A DNA stretch of 64,000 nt from Psychrobacter sp. (GCF_030454045.1 NZ_JAKDJE010000003.1:22851-86850), one strand, 5' to 3'; positions 8,904-18,929 are shown, counted from the first letter of the stretch. The notes: generated from the sequence alone by a model not told the origin. Numbers and translations are program-made.

Positions 8904-10688
8904 TTAGCTGGCTGGTACATCAAAGTAGTCAAGATCAAAGTTCATCATCGGGTCACTACCAGCTTTGACCATTTGTGCATGAGCATCGATACGTGGCAAG
9001 ATACGGCCAACGAAGTAATCTGCAAGCTTGGCTTTATTGGTGTAAAAATCGCCTTCTTTACCGTTGGCGGCTTCTACCATCAACGCAAACATGTATGAGT
9101 AAGCAAGGTAGCCAAAGGCATGCATATAATCAACCGCACAGCCATTGATTTCGTTTTTGCGTTCGCCAATATTGTTCAGCACCGTTGTAGTGAGCTCTTC
9201 AATCGTATCCGCCGCATCCAAAGTGGCTTGTTTGATACCATGATCCGCTTGCATGTTTTTGACGAAATCACGAATCTCACCCAAGAAATGCATGACATAT
9301 TTGCCGTTATTTTTTGCCACTTTACGGCCTAACAGATCAAGTGCCTGAATACCGTTGGTACCTTCATAAATCTGAGCAATACGCGTATCACGAACGATTT
9401 GCTCCATACCCCATTCGCGGATATAGCCATGACCACCGAAGACTTGCTGGCAATCAACGGTTGCTTCTAGCGCTTTATCAGTCAAAAATGCTTTAGCCAC
9501 TGGCGTCAGTAGGGCAACACGAGCAGCGGCGGCTTTTGCTGATTCAGGATCGGTACTAAATTTTTCTTCGTCTAGGTTTTTGGCGACATACATCGCAAAG
9601 CAACGTGAAGCTTCAGTGTTGGCTTTGGCGTTCAATAGCATGCGACGGACATCTGCATGGTGGATGATGGCATCCGCAGGTTTTTCTGGGCTTTGTAATT
9701 GCGTATCGCTGCGGCCTTGACCACGGTCGTTGGCATATAGAGCCGCGTTCTGATAAGCAAGTTCAGAACCACCAAGACCTTGTAAGCCCATAGTGACACG
9801 CTCATAGTTCATCATGATGAACATTGAGGATAGGCCAGTGTTTTCCTCACCAACCATCCAACCTTTGGCATCATCAAAGTTCATGACGCAAGTGGCAGAC
9901 GCTTTGATACCCATTTTGTGTTCGATAGAGCCAACAGCTAATGTATTGCGCTCGCCCAAGCTACCATCTTCATTGACCAAGAATTTTGGCACGACAAACA
10001 ATGAGATGCCTTTTGAGCCTTCTGGGGCATTGGGGGTTTTTGCCAATACCAAATGAATGATATTGTCAGTGAGGTCATGCTCACCACCAGTGATAAAGAT
10101 TTTGGTACCAGAGATATTGTAGCTACCATCATCGTTAGGCACGGCTTTGGTTTTAATGATACCAAGATCAGTACCTGCATGCGGCTCTGTCAAGCACATG
10201 GTGCCCGACCATTCACCGTTATACATTTTTTCTAAGTAAGTTTGCTTTTGTTCTTCAGAGGCAGCCGCATTCAGACACAGCGTTGCACCGACGGTCAGGT
10301 TGGGGTATAGGGCAAACGATTGGTTGGCCGTAAAAACCATCTCTTCGGTGAGCATGGTAACCATTTTCGGGAAGCCTTGACCGCCGTATTCAGCGTTACC
10401 GCTTAAGCCAACCCAGCCTGATTCAGCATACTGTTTGTACGCGTCTTTAAAGCCTGCTGGCGTAGTAACAACACCGTCACCCTCAAAGGTTGCACCTTCT
10501 TCGTCGCCGCTACGGTTGATAGGCAATAGAATATTCTTTGAAAGTTTTGCCATTTCTTCCAAAATCATATCAACCGTTTCCATGTCGACATGAGCTAAGT
10601 TTTCGTTATTTTGCCAAAATTGTGGCGCCTTAAATACATCATTCAACATAAAACGCATGTCATTAAGAGGGGCGTTATAAACAGCCAT
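8904..10688 (-). CDS. Acyl-CoA dehydrogenase (FadE/ACAD family), first of two paralogues
   Basis: About 594 residues with the acyl-CoA dehydrogenase architecture: N-terminal helices, the MCLTEPHAGTDLG strand motif near residue 165, KIFITGGEHD, the C-terminal VFGGHGYIREWGMEQIVRDTRI and YEGTNGIQALDLLGRK, and an extra C-terminal domain typical of the ~600-residue subgroup. It catalyses FAD-dependent alpha,beta-desaturation of acyl-CoA in beta-oxidation. I start it at ATG 10688 (MAVYNAPL), not the ATG at 10694, because AAAGGA lies 6 bases ahead of the former and directly abuts the latter. Chain-length specificity cannot be read from the sequence. Confidence 0.93.
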   Translation of the reverse strand: MAVYNAPLNDMRFMLNDVFKAPQFWQNNENLAHVDMETVDMILEEMAKLSKNILLPINRSGDEEGATFEGDGVVTTPAGFKDAYKQYAESGWVGLSGNAEYGGQGFPKMVTMLTEEMVFTANQSFALYPNLTVGATLCLNAAASEEQKQTYLEKMYNGEWSGTMCLTEPHAGTDLGIIKTKAVPNDDGSYNISGTKIFITGGEHDLTDNIIHLVLAKTPNAPEGSKGISLFVVPKFLVNEDGSLGERNTLAVGSIEHKMGIKASATCVMNFDDAKGWMVGEENTGLSSMFIMMNYERVTMGLQGLGGSELAYQNAALYANDRGQGRSDTQLQSPEKPADAIIHHADVRRMLLNAKANTEASRCFAMYVAKNLDEEKFSTDPESAKAAAARVALLTPVAKAFLTDKALEATVDCQQVFGGHGYIREWGMEQIVRDTRIAQIYEGTNGIQALDLLGRKVAKNNGKYVMHFLGEIRDFVKNMQADHGIKQATLDAADTIEELTTTVLNNIGERKNEINGCAVDYMHAFGYLAYSYMFALMVEAANGKEGDFYTNKAKLADYFVGRILPRIDAHAQMVKAGSDPMMNFDLDYFDVPAS

Positions 10689-10949
10689 AAACATTCCTTT
10701 GGTTTAAATAGATAAAATTGGAGTTGTTAAGATTATCAACTGTTCTCTTGATGTAACCTTAGCGATTCATATTCAAAGTTTAACAAATAAGCTTGTGAGC
10801 GGGTGTATTTCTTCGTGAATTGTGCGTGCACCAAAAGTTAGCAGCCACTATTGCAGTCATTGAGTAGGTTTTGGACAGAGCAACTACTTATAAAAAGCAC
10901 GCGACTGGTTGCTATCAACGATCATAATCAGCACAGTAAGACCCATACC

Positions 10950-10986
10950 AAAAAAAATCGGCAACACACCGAAGTATGTTGCCGAT
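10950..10986 (-). terminator. Intrinsic terminator after the 11019-12812 gene
   Basis: ATCGGCAACA and TGTTGCCGAT form a 10-bp perfect stem, followed on the minus strand by eight T residues. It lies about 30 bp past the second acyl-CoA dehydrogenase gene and separates it from the first. The rest of 10689-11018 shows nothing else I can support. Confidence 0.88.
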
Positions 10987-11018
10987 AAAAATACGATATG
11001 AGAGGGATTTGGGGCTAA

Positions 11019-12812
11019 TTAAAAAGCAAACTGGTCCACATCCATGCTCATGTATGGCTCAACGCCTGTGCTGATACGCTGTACATAGGTCGTGGTGCGT
11101 GGTAGTAGTTTAGTGAAATAGAACTGAGCCGTTTTGACCTTGGCATCATAGAATGCTTTTTCGCCAGTGCCGTCAGCAATAGCGGTTTGAGCAACCAATG
11201 CCATACGCGCCCATAAATAAGCCAAAGTTACATAACCACTAAAGTACATATAATCAACCGCGGCAGCGCCAACAGCGTCTGGGTTTTCAGTGGCTTGCAT
11301 CCCAATACGTGACGTTAGATCACCCCATTCTTTGACATGTTTGGCAAGCGGGCGGATGAACTGACCCATCTCGTCATTTTCTTTGTTCTCTTCACAGAAT
11401 GTTTGGATAATTTTGACAAAGTTTGCAAGCAGTTTGCCTTGCGAGCCCAGCACTTTACGTCCAAGAAGATCAAGAGCTTGGATCTCAGTGGTGCCTTCGT
11501 ATAGGCAAGCAATACGGGTATCACGGACGTTTTGCTCCATGCCCCATTCGCTAACAAAACCATGACCACCGTAAACTTGAACACCGTGATTGGCAGCTTC
11601 GAGCCCCGTTTCAGTCAAGAACGCTTTAGCAATTGGTGTCAACAGTGACAGCATTTGATCTGCAAATTTAAGATCATCGCCTTCGCCTTTGGCAACGGTA
11701 TCGGCAAAGTGTGAGAGGTAATAAACGAGCGCACGACCACCTTCGGCAAAGGCTTTTTCGGTCAACAGCATGTTGCGAACGGCTGGATGAACGATGATTG
11801 GGTCAGCAGCTTTCTCTGGCGCTTTGGCACCTGATAGCGCGCGCATCGCTAGGCGATCTTTTGCGTAAGTCAATGAGCCTTGGAACGCATATTCTGCTGC
11901 AGTCAAACCTTGAACAGCAGTACCGATACGAGCGACGTTCATAAAGGTAAACATGCACTGTAAACCGCGGTTTTCTGGGCCAATCAAGTAGCCTTTTGCA
12001 CCATCAAAGTTCATCACGCAAGTCGCTGAAGCTTTGATACCCATTTTGTGCTCAATAGAGCCACAGACGACGTTGTTGTTTTCGCCAAGGCTGTTGTCTT
12101 CATTGACCAACACTTTAGGTACGATAAACAGTGAGATGCCTTTGGTGCCAGCAGGCGCGCCTGGTAGACGGGCTAGAACGATATGAATGATGTTGTCGGT
12201 GAGGTCGTGCTCGCCTGCTGAGATGAAGATTTTTTGACCGGTGATGCTATAAGTACCGTCATCATTTGGCTCAGCTTTGGTACGGATAATACCCAAGTCA
12301 GAACCCGCATGGGCTTCTGTCAAGCACATGGTGCCTGACCATTCGCCGGTGACCATTTTTTCTAGGTAAGTTTGTTTTTGCTCATCAGTGCCATGGTGCT
12401 CGATGGTCTGGATAGCGCCATGCGATAGGCCAGGATACATAGAAAATGACCAGTTAGCCGTACCGACCATCTCATTGATGACCGTTGATAGTGAGAACGG
12501 CATGTTTTGACCACCAAACTCTTCTTCAGCAGATAAAGCAGGGAAGCCAAGCTCACAGTACTGCTTATAAGCGTCTTTAAAGCCTGTGGGTGTGGTCACA
12601 GTACCGTTGTCAAACTGGCAGCCTTCTGCATCGCCGCTTTGGTTCAATGGTGATAGCTCGTTTTCGGCAAAGCTTGCCGCCATCTCAAATAGGCTGTCCA
12701 TCAACTCACGATCAGCCTCTTGAAATGCAGGCAACGTTTTGTAGTGGCTTTCACTATCGAGTAGCTCATGCATCACGAATTGAATGTCACGTAAGGGCGC
12801 TTTGTATTGCAT
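11019..12812 (-). CDS. Acyl-CoA dehydrogenase (FadE/ACAD family), second paralogue
   Basis: A 597-residue paralogue of the next gene, sharing MCLTEAHAGSDLG, KIFISAGEHDLTDNIIHIVLA, KMGIKASATCVMNFD and YGGHGFVSEWGMEQNVRDTR at matching positions. It belongs to the same FAD-dependent acyl-CoA dehydrogenase subgroup with an extended C-terminal domain. ATG 12812 is preceded by a GGACAGGAAG ribosome site. A strong terminator lies between the two genes and each has its own upstream region, so they look like separately expressed copies from an old tandem duplication. This suggests two beta-oxidation steps of different chain length; that is inference. Confidence 0.93.
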   Translation of the reverse strand: MQYKAPLRDIQFVMHELLDSESHYKTLPAFQEADRELMDSLFEMAASFAENELSPLNQSGDAEGCQFDNGTVTTPTGFKDAYKQYCELGFPALSAEEEFGGQNMPFSLSTVINEMVGTANWSFSMYPGLSHGAIQTIEHHGTDEQKQTYLEKMVTGEWSGTMCLTEAHAGSDLGIIRTKAEPNDDGTYSITGQKIFISAGEHDLTDNIIHIVLARLPGAPAGTKGISLFIVPKVLVNEDNSLGENNNVVCGSIEHKMGIKASATCVMNFDGAKGYLIGPENRGLQCMFTFMNVARIGTAVQGLTAAEYAFQGSLTYAKDRLAMRALSGAKAPEKAADPIIVHPAVRNMLLTEKAFAEGGRALVYYLSHFADTVAKGEGDDLKFADQMLSLLTPIAKAFLTETGLEAANHGVQVYGGHGFVSEWGMEQNVRDTRIACLYEGTTEIQALDLLGRKVLGSQGKLLANFVKIIQTFCEENKENDEMGQFIRPLAKHVKEWGDLTSRIGMQATENPDAVGAAAVDYMYFSGYVTLAYLWARMALVAQTAIADGTGEKAFYDAKVKTAQFYFTKLLPRTTTYVQRISTGVEPYMSMDVDQFAF

Positions 12813-13314
12813 AACTTCCTGTCCTTTTTAGAATGTAGTTGATGATAATCAATAGCGAGCCTATGGTTGCGCTGTCTTATAGCGTCCAAATTTAGCTCTC
12901 GTCAATCTGAGCAGCCTAAATAAGTGTATAAAAATAGGTAGTAAAACAGATCAATCAAGTCATCGATTACATAAAATAGTATTAAGAATAATGGTGATCG
13001 CCAGAGTCGGTTTGATAAATAGTAAGCTCTGACAAATTCACTATAAAAGATAGGCGTTCATCGGTGATTATACAAGTTTGGTGAAAGCACTGATAAGTCA
13101 TGAACCTGTCTTGCATCGATTGTGCAATCAACGTTAGGCCTCAATCTGAATCATTAATAACCCTATGAAACATTGATCGATATACAACAGGACAGATCAA
13201 AGATTCAGAGTTATATCAGCCAATTTTCATCATAAAAATAACGTTCGCATAAAGAAAAACCGCTTTAGAGGCAAAGGCGCCAATAAGCGGTTTATGATAC
13301 CCAGAAAACAAGAG
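12813..13314. other. Intergenic region between ACAD and EAL genes
   Basis: About 500 A+T-rich bases without a convincing coding frame. It contains the terminator of the downstream-lying EAL gene (13257-13293) and must hold the promoter of the acyl-CoA dehydrogenase gene near 12830-12900, though no clear -35/-10 pair stands out. Confidence 0.5.
13257..13293 (-). terminator. Intrinsic terminator after the GGDEF-EAL gene
   Basis: AAACCGCTT and AAGCGGTTT form a 9-bp perfect stem about 20 bp past the stop codon, with TTTTTC following on the minus strand. Confidence 0.75.
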
Positions 13315-15027
13315 CTATTCGGTGGCATACTGTTTGACCAGCATATCAGTGGCCACATCAGCAGGGACAGGTTTGCCAAACCAATAGCCCTGACCAATTT
13401 TGCAACCCATATCGAACAACACATCGCGCTGCTGTTCGGTTTCGATACCTTCTGCCACCACATGCATGTCTAGAGCATCTGCCAAGTCTAGAATGGCTTT
13501 TACAATGGCATGCTGAGTACGGTCGGTATCAATTTTTGAGATAAAGCTCCTATCAATTTTAATAAAATCAAAGGGGTATTCTTGTAGATAACTCAAAGAG
13601 GCGTAACCAGTACCAAAGTCATCTAACGCTAGGCAGACACCTAACTCTTTGAGAGAGGTTAGTTGTTTTCGCACATCATCATGGCGCTGAATCAAAGAGG
13701 ATTCAGTCACTTCAATATGTAGCTGGCAAGCTACAATATTGTGCTGTGCTAGCAAACCGCTTACCATCGCAAAAAAATCAGGGTGGCTAAATTCGGCCGC
13801 ATCGGCATTGATACAGATATGCTGACAAAACCCTTGCTTTTGCCATTCAGATAACTGCTTGGCAATCTGATTGGCCATTTGAGCAAACAGCTCAAACGAT
13901 AGCTTGTGAGTCAAAATAGCATCGATAAAATGTTTTGGTTTTAACAATCCACGAGTCGGGTGTTGCCAGCGCACCAATGCTTCAAAACCTGTGATAATAC
14001 CCGTATCTAACAAAAATTTTGGTTGATAATATGGTATAAACTGACCTTCTGACGTGGCCACTCTAAGCTCTGACTCTAACTGTAGGCTGCCTGAAGTGGC
14101 CTCCTCAATGGTTTTGTCATACCAACGGATATCATCGCCGCCGTGTTGTTTGACATACTGTAGGGCTTTTTCTGCTTTGCTCAACAATCCTGCGACCTGA
14201 GCATCATTTTTGGGAAAGTAACTGACGCCTACAGAAATATGGCAGTAGATATTTGCATCTGTGGCCGCGTTTCCATTCATTGTGAAGGGCAGCTCACACA
14301 TCTGCATGAGCGTATCTAATTGATGACGTACCATATTGCCATCTTGACACTCAAACAATAACGCAAAGTCATCCCCGCCAAAGTGGGAAAAGCAGCGTAA
14401 ATGCTCTAAATGGAGCTCTTTGATACGTTTCACAAACTTCTGTATTAAAGTGTTTATTCCCTCAGACCCCAGCAAACTTGCCAGATTGCGATAGCGGTCT
14501 ATATTGAGACGTACAATCACGACTTCTTGATAGGTGTCTAATAAAACGTCACTGGCCTGACTCAAAAACACTTTGCGATTGGGCAATCCAGTGAGTTGAT
14601 CGTAGTTGAGTAAATGAGCAACCTGCTTTTGATCTTTAACGACGGCAGACATGTCGCGTAGCATACCCACATGATAGACAGCTTGATCGATACAAATTTT
14701 ACGATAGGTGATTTGGCAATCGATCGTCTCACCATAGCGATTGGCCATGGAAAAATCCAACTCGTAGAAACCTGACTCTCTTAAATTGCTCTTGATGTCT
14801 TTTAGGATAAGCTGCTCTTCATCTGATAAAAATTCAGCCGCGTAAATACCGAGTGGACGACCGACCAAAAAGGACTCTTTATAGCCAATCATAAGCTCAT
14901 AGCTGGCATTGACAGATAGATAGCGTAAATTGCTGTCTAATACAAAAACAGCATCTTCGATCTGCTCACACAGTTGGGCCATGAGTCGCTGTTTAATCGA
15001 TACTGAAATGGGGTCAAAGTTGCTCAT
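13315..15027 (-). CDS. PAS-GGDEF-EAL cyclic-di-GMP signalling protein
   Basis: A 570-residue protein: a PAS domain at about 15-130 (DAVFVLDSNLRYLSVNASYE), a GGDEF domain at about 145-300, and an EAL domain at about 320-565. The diguanylate cyclase signature reads GGDDF rather than GGDEF, which may or may not be active. The phosphodiesterase domain keeps FEALVRWQHP, ITESSLI-like EVTESSLI, DDFGTGYASLSYL and the KIDRSFI and GYWFGKP motifs, so c-di-GMP hydrolysis is the likelier output. No membrane segment is seen, so it is probably a cytoplasmic sensor. It stands alone between terminators, and its signal is unknown. Confidence 0.93.
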   Translation of the reverse strand: MSNFDPISVSIKQRLMAQLCEQIEDAVFVLDSNLRYLSVNASYELMIGYKESFLVGRPLGIYAAEFLSDEEQLILKDIKSNLRESGFYELDFSMANRYGETIDCQITYRKICIDQAVYHVGMLRDMSAVVKDQKQVAHLLNYDQLTGLPNRKVFLSQASDVLLDTYQEVVIVRLNIDRYRNLASLLGSEGINTLIQKFVKRIKELHLEHLRCFSHFGGDDFALLFECQDGNMVRHQLDTLMQMCELPFTMNGNAATDANIYCHISVGVSYFPKNDAQVAGLLSKAEKALQYVKQHGGDDIRWYDKTIEEATSGSLQLESELRVATSEGQFIPYYQPKFLLDTGIITGFEALVRWQHPTRGLLKPKHFIDAILTHKLSFELFAQMANQIAKQLSEWQKQGFCQHICINADAAEFSHPDFFAMVSGLLAQHNIVACQLHIEVTESSLIQRHDDVRKQLTSLKELGVCLALDDFGTGYASLSYLQEYPFDFIKIDRSFISKIDTDRTQHAIVKAILDLADALDMHVVAEGIETEQQRDVLFDMGCKIGQGYWFGKPVPADVATDMLVKQYATE

Positions 15028-15180
15028 AATAATGTTTCACAAAAAATAAAGGCTTATAAAAAATAAGTACTGTGATTCACTTTACTAAATTAGAACTAAG
15101 ATCACTTTTGATTCTACACAATATAAAACAAAAGTTCTATTTTATTAATGTGTGCAAACGATAGTAAATATTATTATTGA

Positions 15181-16050
15181 TTACTTACTTGAATGATGTA
15201 GAGCGAGTAAGGTGGCTAGAGCAACGACTGGCGCCGTCTCTGTGCGTAATACTCTGTTGCCAATTTGCCAAGGCATAAAACCTACAGATTCTGCTTTTTG
15301 ACATTCATCGTTACTGAGACCACCTTCAGGACCAATCAATAGTTCAATATAGGGAGACTCTTGCTTGAGAACTGAGGCCAGTTTCTCAGGTTTTGCAGGT
15401 TGTCCTGCCGCAGGCACACTCATCTGCATACGTAGATCTGCAGCGCTACGTAGCACTTGATAATAAGTGTCTTGACTGAGTATAGAGACGATAGGGCTGA
15501 CCATTGTTGCTGTATTCAAAGAATCAGAATGGTTTAGCCATTCATTGATAGATAATGGGGTAAGTATCAGAGGTGGGCGATTCAGGCCGCATTGCTCGCA
15601 TGCTGCTATAGCGACTTGTTGCCAGTGAGCCAGTTTTTTCTCGATTTGTGCAGGTTTTAGGTTGACCTCACCATGATGACTACTAAGCAGTTGAATAGCC
15701 GTGACACCAAGCTCTGTTGCTTTTTGTACCGCATAATCCATCCGCTCGCCACGGCTCATTACTAAACCAATTTTGCTAATAATAGGTGAGCTGCGATCAT
15801 CATCTAAGTGAGACAATAGAGTAGCAGTGGCCTTTTTTTTGCTAATGGTTTGTAGCTCTACCTGATACTCACCGCCAAATCCATCAAACAAAATACCTTG
15901 GTCACCGACATTGGCGCGCAGTACCCGGCACCAGTGATGGACGACGCTGTCTGGTAACTCAACGTGGCTCCCTAGAGGTAGGTCACCCAGCTTAGGTAAA
16001 GGCATAGCATCAGTATTGTCGTTATTAATGGCATAAAAAAAACGTCGCAC
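15181..16050 (-). CDS. rsmE: 16S rRNA (m3U1498) methyltransferase RsmE
   Basis: A 289-residue SPOUT methyltransferase. The N-terminal PUA-like domain begins MRRFFYA and contains HHWCRVLRANVGDQG. The C-terminal knotted domain has LVMSRGERMDYAVQKATELGV, LLIGPEGGLSNDE near 235 and the knot signature IGNRVLRTETAPVVAL. RsmE methylates N3 of U1498 in assembled 30S subunits. Length is slightly above the usual 245 residues because of inserts near 180-215. It has its own upstream gap and is not clearly part of an operon. Confidence 0.95.
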   Translation of the reverse strand: MRRFFYAINNDNTDAMPLPKLGDLPLGSHVELPDSVVHHWCRVLRANVGDQGILFDGFGGEYQVELQTISKKKATATLLSHLDDDRSSPIISKIGLVMSRGERMDYAVQKATELGVTAIQLLSSHHGEVNLKPAQIEKKLAHWQQVAIAACEQCGLNRPPLILTPLSINEWLNHSDSLNTATMVSPIVSILSQDTYYQVLRSAADLRMQMSVPAAGQPAKPEKLASVLKQESPYIELLIGPEGGLSNDECQKAESVGFMPWQIGNRVLRTETAPVVALATLLALHHSSK

Positions 16051-16267
16051 TTGGTCTTATTCCTATTATTTGATTGTGAGCGATTATTATTGACCCAATA
16101 GAATATCACTTGATGCTACGAAAGGCACTCCCTTTATGATAATTACTGCTAGATAACAGCGCTCAACGGATAAACGACATTATCATATAGTAAGAAAAAT
16201 TTAAGAAATACATTAAGATGAAATGTGTTTTTTGATACATGAATGTCCAGTAGATAAAATTTTCCAA

Positions 16268-16299
16268 TAAAAAAACTGGCACTCCGAAGAGCGCCAGTT
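16268..16299 (-). terminator. Intrinsic terminator after metF
   Basis: On the minus strand, ACTGGCGCTC, a TTCG tetraloop and GAGTGCCAGT form a 10-bp stem followed by seven T residues. The C(UUCG)G loop is an especially stable tetraloop. It lies about 50 bp past the metF stop. Confidence 0.9.
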
Positions 16300-16347
16300 A
16301 GTTATAAATTCATTATATACTTGCTTAATTATCAAGATTATCAAGTA

Positions 16348-17201
16348 TTAAACAGTAAGTCCTAATGCTTCAACCAAGCGTTTATTTGGCTCAACTTTGT
16401 TCATGCTATAAAAATGCATGGCTGGCACGCCTTCGCTCATTAAGCGCTCACATAAGCGATACACCACATCAAAACCAAACTCGCGAATAGATTTGCTGTC
16501 ATCGCCAAAATCTGCCAATCGCTTGCGCACATAACGCGGAATATCAGCGCCGCAGCTATCAGCAAAGCGTATCAGGTTACTAGAGTTGGTGATCGGCATG
16601 ATGCCAGCTACCAATGGTTGGGCAATGGTATCGATACCGCGTTTCTCTAACGTGTCACGCAAATACAGATAGCTGTCTGCATTATAAAAGAACTGCGTAA
16701 TTGATGCATTGGCACCAGCGCGGTACTTATTCACCAAGTTGTCAACATCAAACTCAAAGCTACGCGCTTGTGGATGCATCTCAGGATAGGCCGCCACTTC
16801 GATATGGAAGTGATCGCCTGAGTGCTCACGAATGAACTTGACCAAATCTACTGCAAATGGCAGCTCACCCATACCCACCTGACCGGATGGCAAATCGCCA
16901 CGTAGTGCGACAAGACGTCTGATGCCTAAGCTTTTATAAAACTCAAGTAACTCAGCGATTTGTGCTTTGTCATCGCCGATACAAGACAAGACATATGCGG
17001 CGCAATTTCAGTCTCACTGCGCGCGCTTAGTGCTTGTACGATGTCTAAGGTACGGCTACGAGTCGACCCGCCCGCACCGTAGGTCACCGAAAAATACGCT
17101 GGTGACAACTTATTTAGCTCATCATAAGTGCCAAGAAGCTTTTCGTGACCTTGCTCGGTTTTTGCAGGAAAGAACTCAAAGGAGAAAGCAGGCTTACTCA
17201 C
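16348..17201 (-). pseudogene. metF: 5,10-methylenetetrahydrofolate reductase, frameshifted
   Basis: The N-terminal part runs from GTG 17201 (VSKPAFSFEFFPAKT) to PHMSC near 16988. The remainder continues in another frame as SCIGDDKAQIAELL, VALRGDLPSG, ITQFFYNADSY and ADIPRYVRKRL. The break coincides with a tandem ACAAG ACAAG at 16981-16990 on the plus strand. Removing one 5-bp unit restores a single 282-residue MetF of normal family length. MetF reduces methylene-THF to methyl-THF for methionine synthase. The GTG start is supported by AAGGAG 7 bases upstream, overlapping the ahcY stop. As read, the gene should be inactive; a sequencing error or a reversible slippage site are alternatives. Confidence 0.85.
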
Positions 17202-17214
17202 AGTCAGGCTCCTT

Positions 17215-18639
17215 TTAGTATTTATAAGTGTCAGGTTTGAATGGACCTTCGACAGGCACACCCAAATATTCAGCTTGCTTTTGGGTCAGCTTGGTTAGTG
17301 TACCGTTAAAGCCTGCAACCATCGCAGCGGCCACTTCTTCGTCTAACTTCTTAGGCAATACTTTTACATATAAGTTATCAAAGCGCTCATTAGTCGGCAG
17401 ATCAGCGAACTTCTCTTCGAACAGATACATTTGAGCCAATACTTGGTTGGCAAATGAGCCGTCCATGACGCGTGATGGGTGACCAGTAGCATTACCTAAG
17501 TTCACTAGACGACCTTCAGCAAGCAAGATCAAATAATCGTTTTCATCATCTGAGCGGAAAATTTGATGAACTTGTGGTTTGATCTCAACCCAGCGCCAGT
17601 TATCACGCATAAACTGAGTATCAATCTCGGTATCAAAGTGACCGATGTTACATACAACCGCACCAGGCTTAAGGGCCGCTAGCATATGACGGTCACAAAC
17701 GTGATAGTTACCAGTCGTGGTGACAATCAAGTCTGTGTCTTCAAGCAATCGTTTGTTGATGCTGTCTGCACCGCCAGTGTTGTCACCGTCGATGTATGGT
17801 GATAATACTTCAAAGCCGTCCATACATGCCTGCATGGCACAGATAGGATCCACTTCTGACACACGGACAATCATGCCTTCTTGGCGTAAGCTTTGTGTAG
17901 AGCCTTTACCTACATCGCCGTAACCGATAACCAAAGCGCGGCGACCAGCAAGGAACATATCGGTAGCGCGTTTGATAGCATCGTTTAAGCTATGACGGCA
18001 GCCGTATTTGTTGTCATTTTTTGATTTGGTCACCGCGTCGTTGACGTTGATAGCCGGTACTTTTAGCGTGCCTTTGCCTAGCATTTCGATCAAACGATGC
18101 ACACCTGTGGTGGTCTCTTCTGAGATACCATGGATGCTATCGAGCATCTGTGGATATTCATTGTGAATCAACGCAGTAAGGTCGCCGCCATCATCTAAGA
18201 TCAAGTTGGCTTCCCAAAGCTCGCCTGATGCTTCGCCGCCGACATGTACTTGCTGACGGAGGCACCACTCGTACTCTTCTTCAGTTTCGCCCTTCCAAGC
18301 AAACACAGGAATGCCAGCCGCCGCGATTGCTGCCGCTGCGTGGTCTTGGGTCGAAAAAATATTACATGAGGTCCAGCGTACTTCTGCACCTAGCGCAACG
18401 AGTGTTTCGATAAGCACTGCGGTCTGAATGGTCATATGAATACAGCCGGCGATTTTGGCACCTTTGAGTGGCTGCTCGTCTTGATAGCGACGACGTAGAC
18501 CCATCAATGCAGGCATTTCAGCTTCGGCAAGGGTGATTTCACGGCGGCCATAGTCAGCCAGACTGATGTCAGCGACTTTATAGTCAGTAAAGGAAGGGTC
18601 GATGGTATGGGCAGATGGGGTGGTAGACACTGCGTCCAT
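17215..18639 (-). CDS. ahcY: Adenosylhomocysteinase (S-adenosylhomocysteine hydrolase)
   Basis: A 474-residue protein with the AhcY series: CIHMTIQTAVLIETL near 65, WTSCNIFSTQDHAAAAIA near 90, NVNDAVTKSKNDN near 200, the NAD-binding GYGDVGKGS near 243, VCNIGHFDTEID near 330 and the C-terminal GPFKPDTYKY. It hydrolyses S-adenosylhomocysteine to adenosine and homocysteine, removing the product inhibitor of methyltransferases. metF starts 13 bp after its stop, so ahcY-metF form one unit linking homocysteine release to its remethylation. A probable SAH riboswitch lies in its leader. Confidence 0.96.
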   Translation of the reverse strand: MDAVSTTPSAHTIDPSFTDYKVADISLADYGRREITLAEAEMPALMGLRRRYQDEQPLKGAKIAGCIHMTIQTAVLIETLVALGAEVRWTSCNIFSTQDHAAAAIAAAGIPVFAWKGETEEEYEWCLRQQVHVGGEASGELWEANLILDDGGDLTALIHNEYPQMLDSIHGISEETTTGVHRLIEMLGKGTLKVPAINVNDAVTKSKNDNKYGCRHSLNDAIKRATDMFLAGRRALVIGYGDVGKGSTQSLRQEGMIVRVSEVDPICAMQACMDGFEVLSPYIDGDNTGGADSINKRLLEDTDLIVTTTGNYHVCDRHMLAALKPGAVVCNIGHFDTEIDTQFMRDNWRWVEIKPQVHQIFRSDDENDYLILLAEGRLVNLGNATGHPSRVMDGSFANQVLAQMYLFEEKFADLPTNERFDNLYVKVLPKKLDEEVAAAMVAGFNGTLTKLTQKQAEYLGVPVEGPFKPDTYKY

Positions 18640-18735
18640 AATATGCTCCTATCAGTGGTCAATGATTGATAAAAAGAATAAAAACGCAGGTGCCGTTATT
18701 TGCGCTGTTAATAAGCAAAAAATGCTGCAAACAGT

Positions 18736-18826
18736 TAACCGAGCCTAACATAATGCTTGATGTGCCTAGCGATAAAGCCTAGATGCAGTGATCGATGATT
18801 ATGGCGCAACACCTCTCGGAGGTCGT
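18736..18826 (-). promoter_or_regulatory. S-adenosylhomocysteine (SAH) riboswitch upstream of ahcY
   Basis: On the minus strand the leader reads CTCCGAGAGGTGTTGCGCC at about 18824-18806 and TTAGGCTCGG at 18748-18739. These correspond to the conserved 5' block (CCGAGGAGCGYUGC type) and the 3' GGCUCGG that pairs with it in the SAH riboswitch family. Between them CATAAT and ATTATG can form the variable P2 stem. The element lies about 100 nt ahead of the ahcY start, where the family usually sits, and would raise ahcY-metF expression when SAH accumulates. The match is by eye; a covariance-model search would settle it. Confidence 0.75.
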
Positions 18827-18903
18827 TATTGTAATAGATGCGATGCAGCTTGTCACCTTTTGCTTGATATAAATAGTAAGCGTTTGGAGTATTTACTCAT
18901 ACA

Positions 18904-18929
18904 AAAAAAGGCCATCGATTGATGACCTT
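18904..18929 (-). terminator. Intrinsic terminator after the btuB-like gene
   Basis: AAGGTCATC and GATGGCCTT form a 9-bp stem with one mismatch, followed on the minus strand by seven T residues, about 45 bp beyond the receptor gene. Confidence 0.75.
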
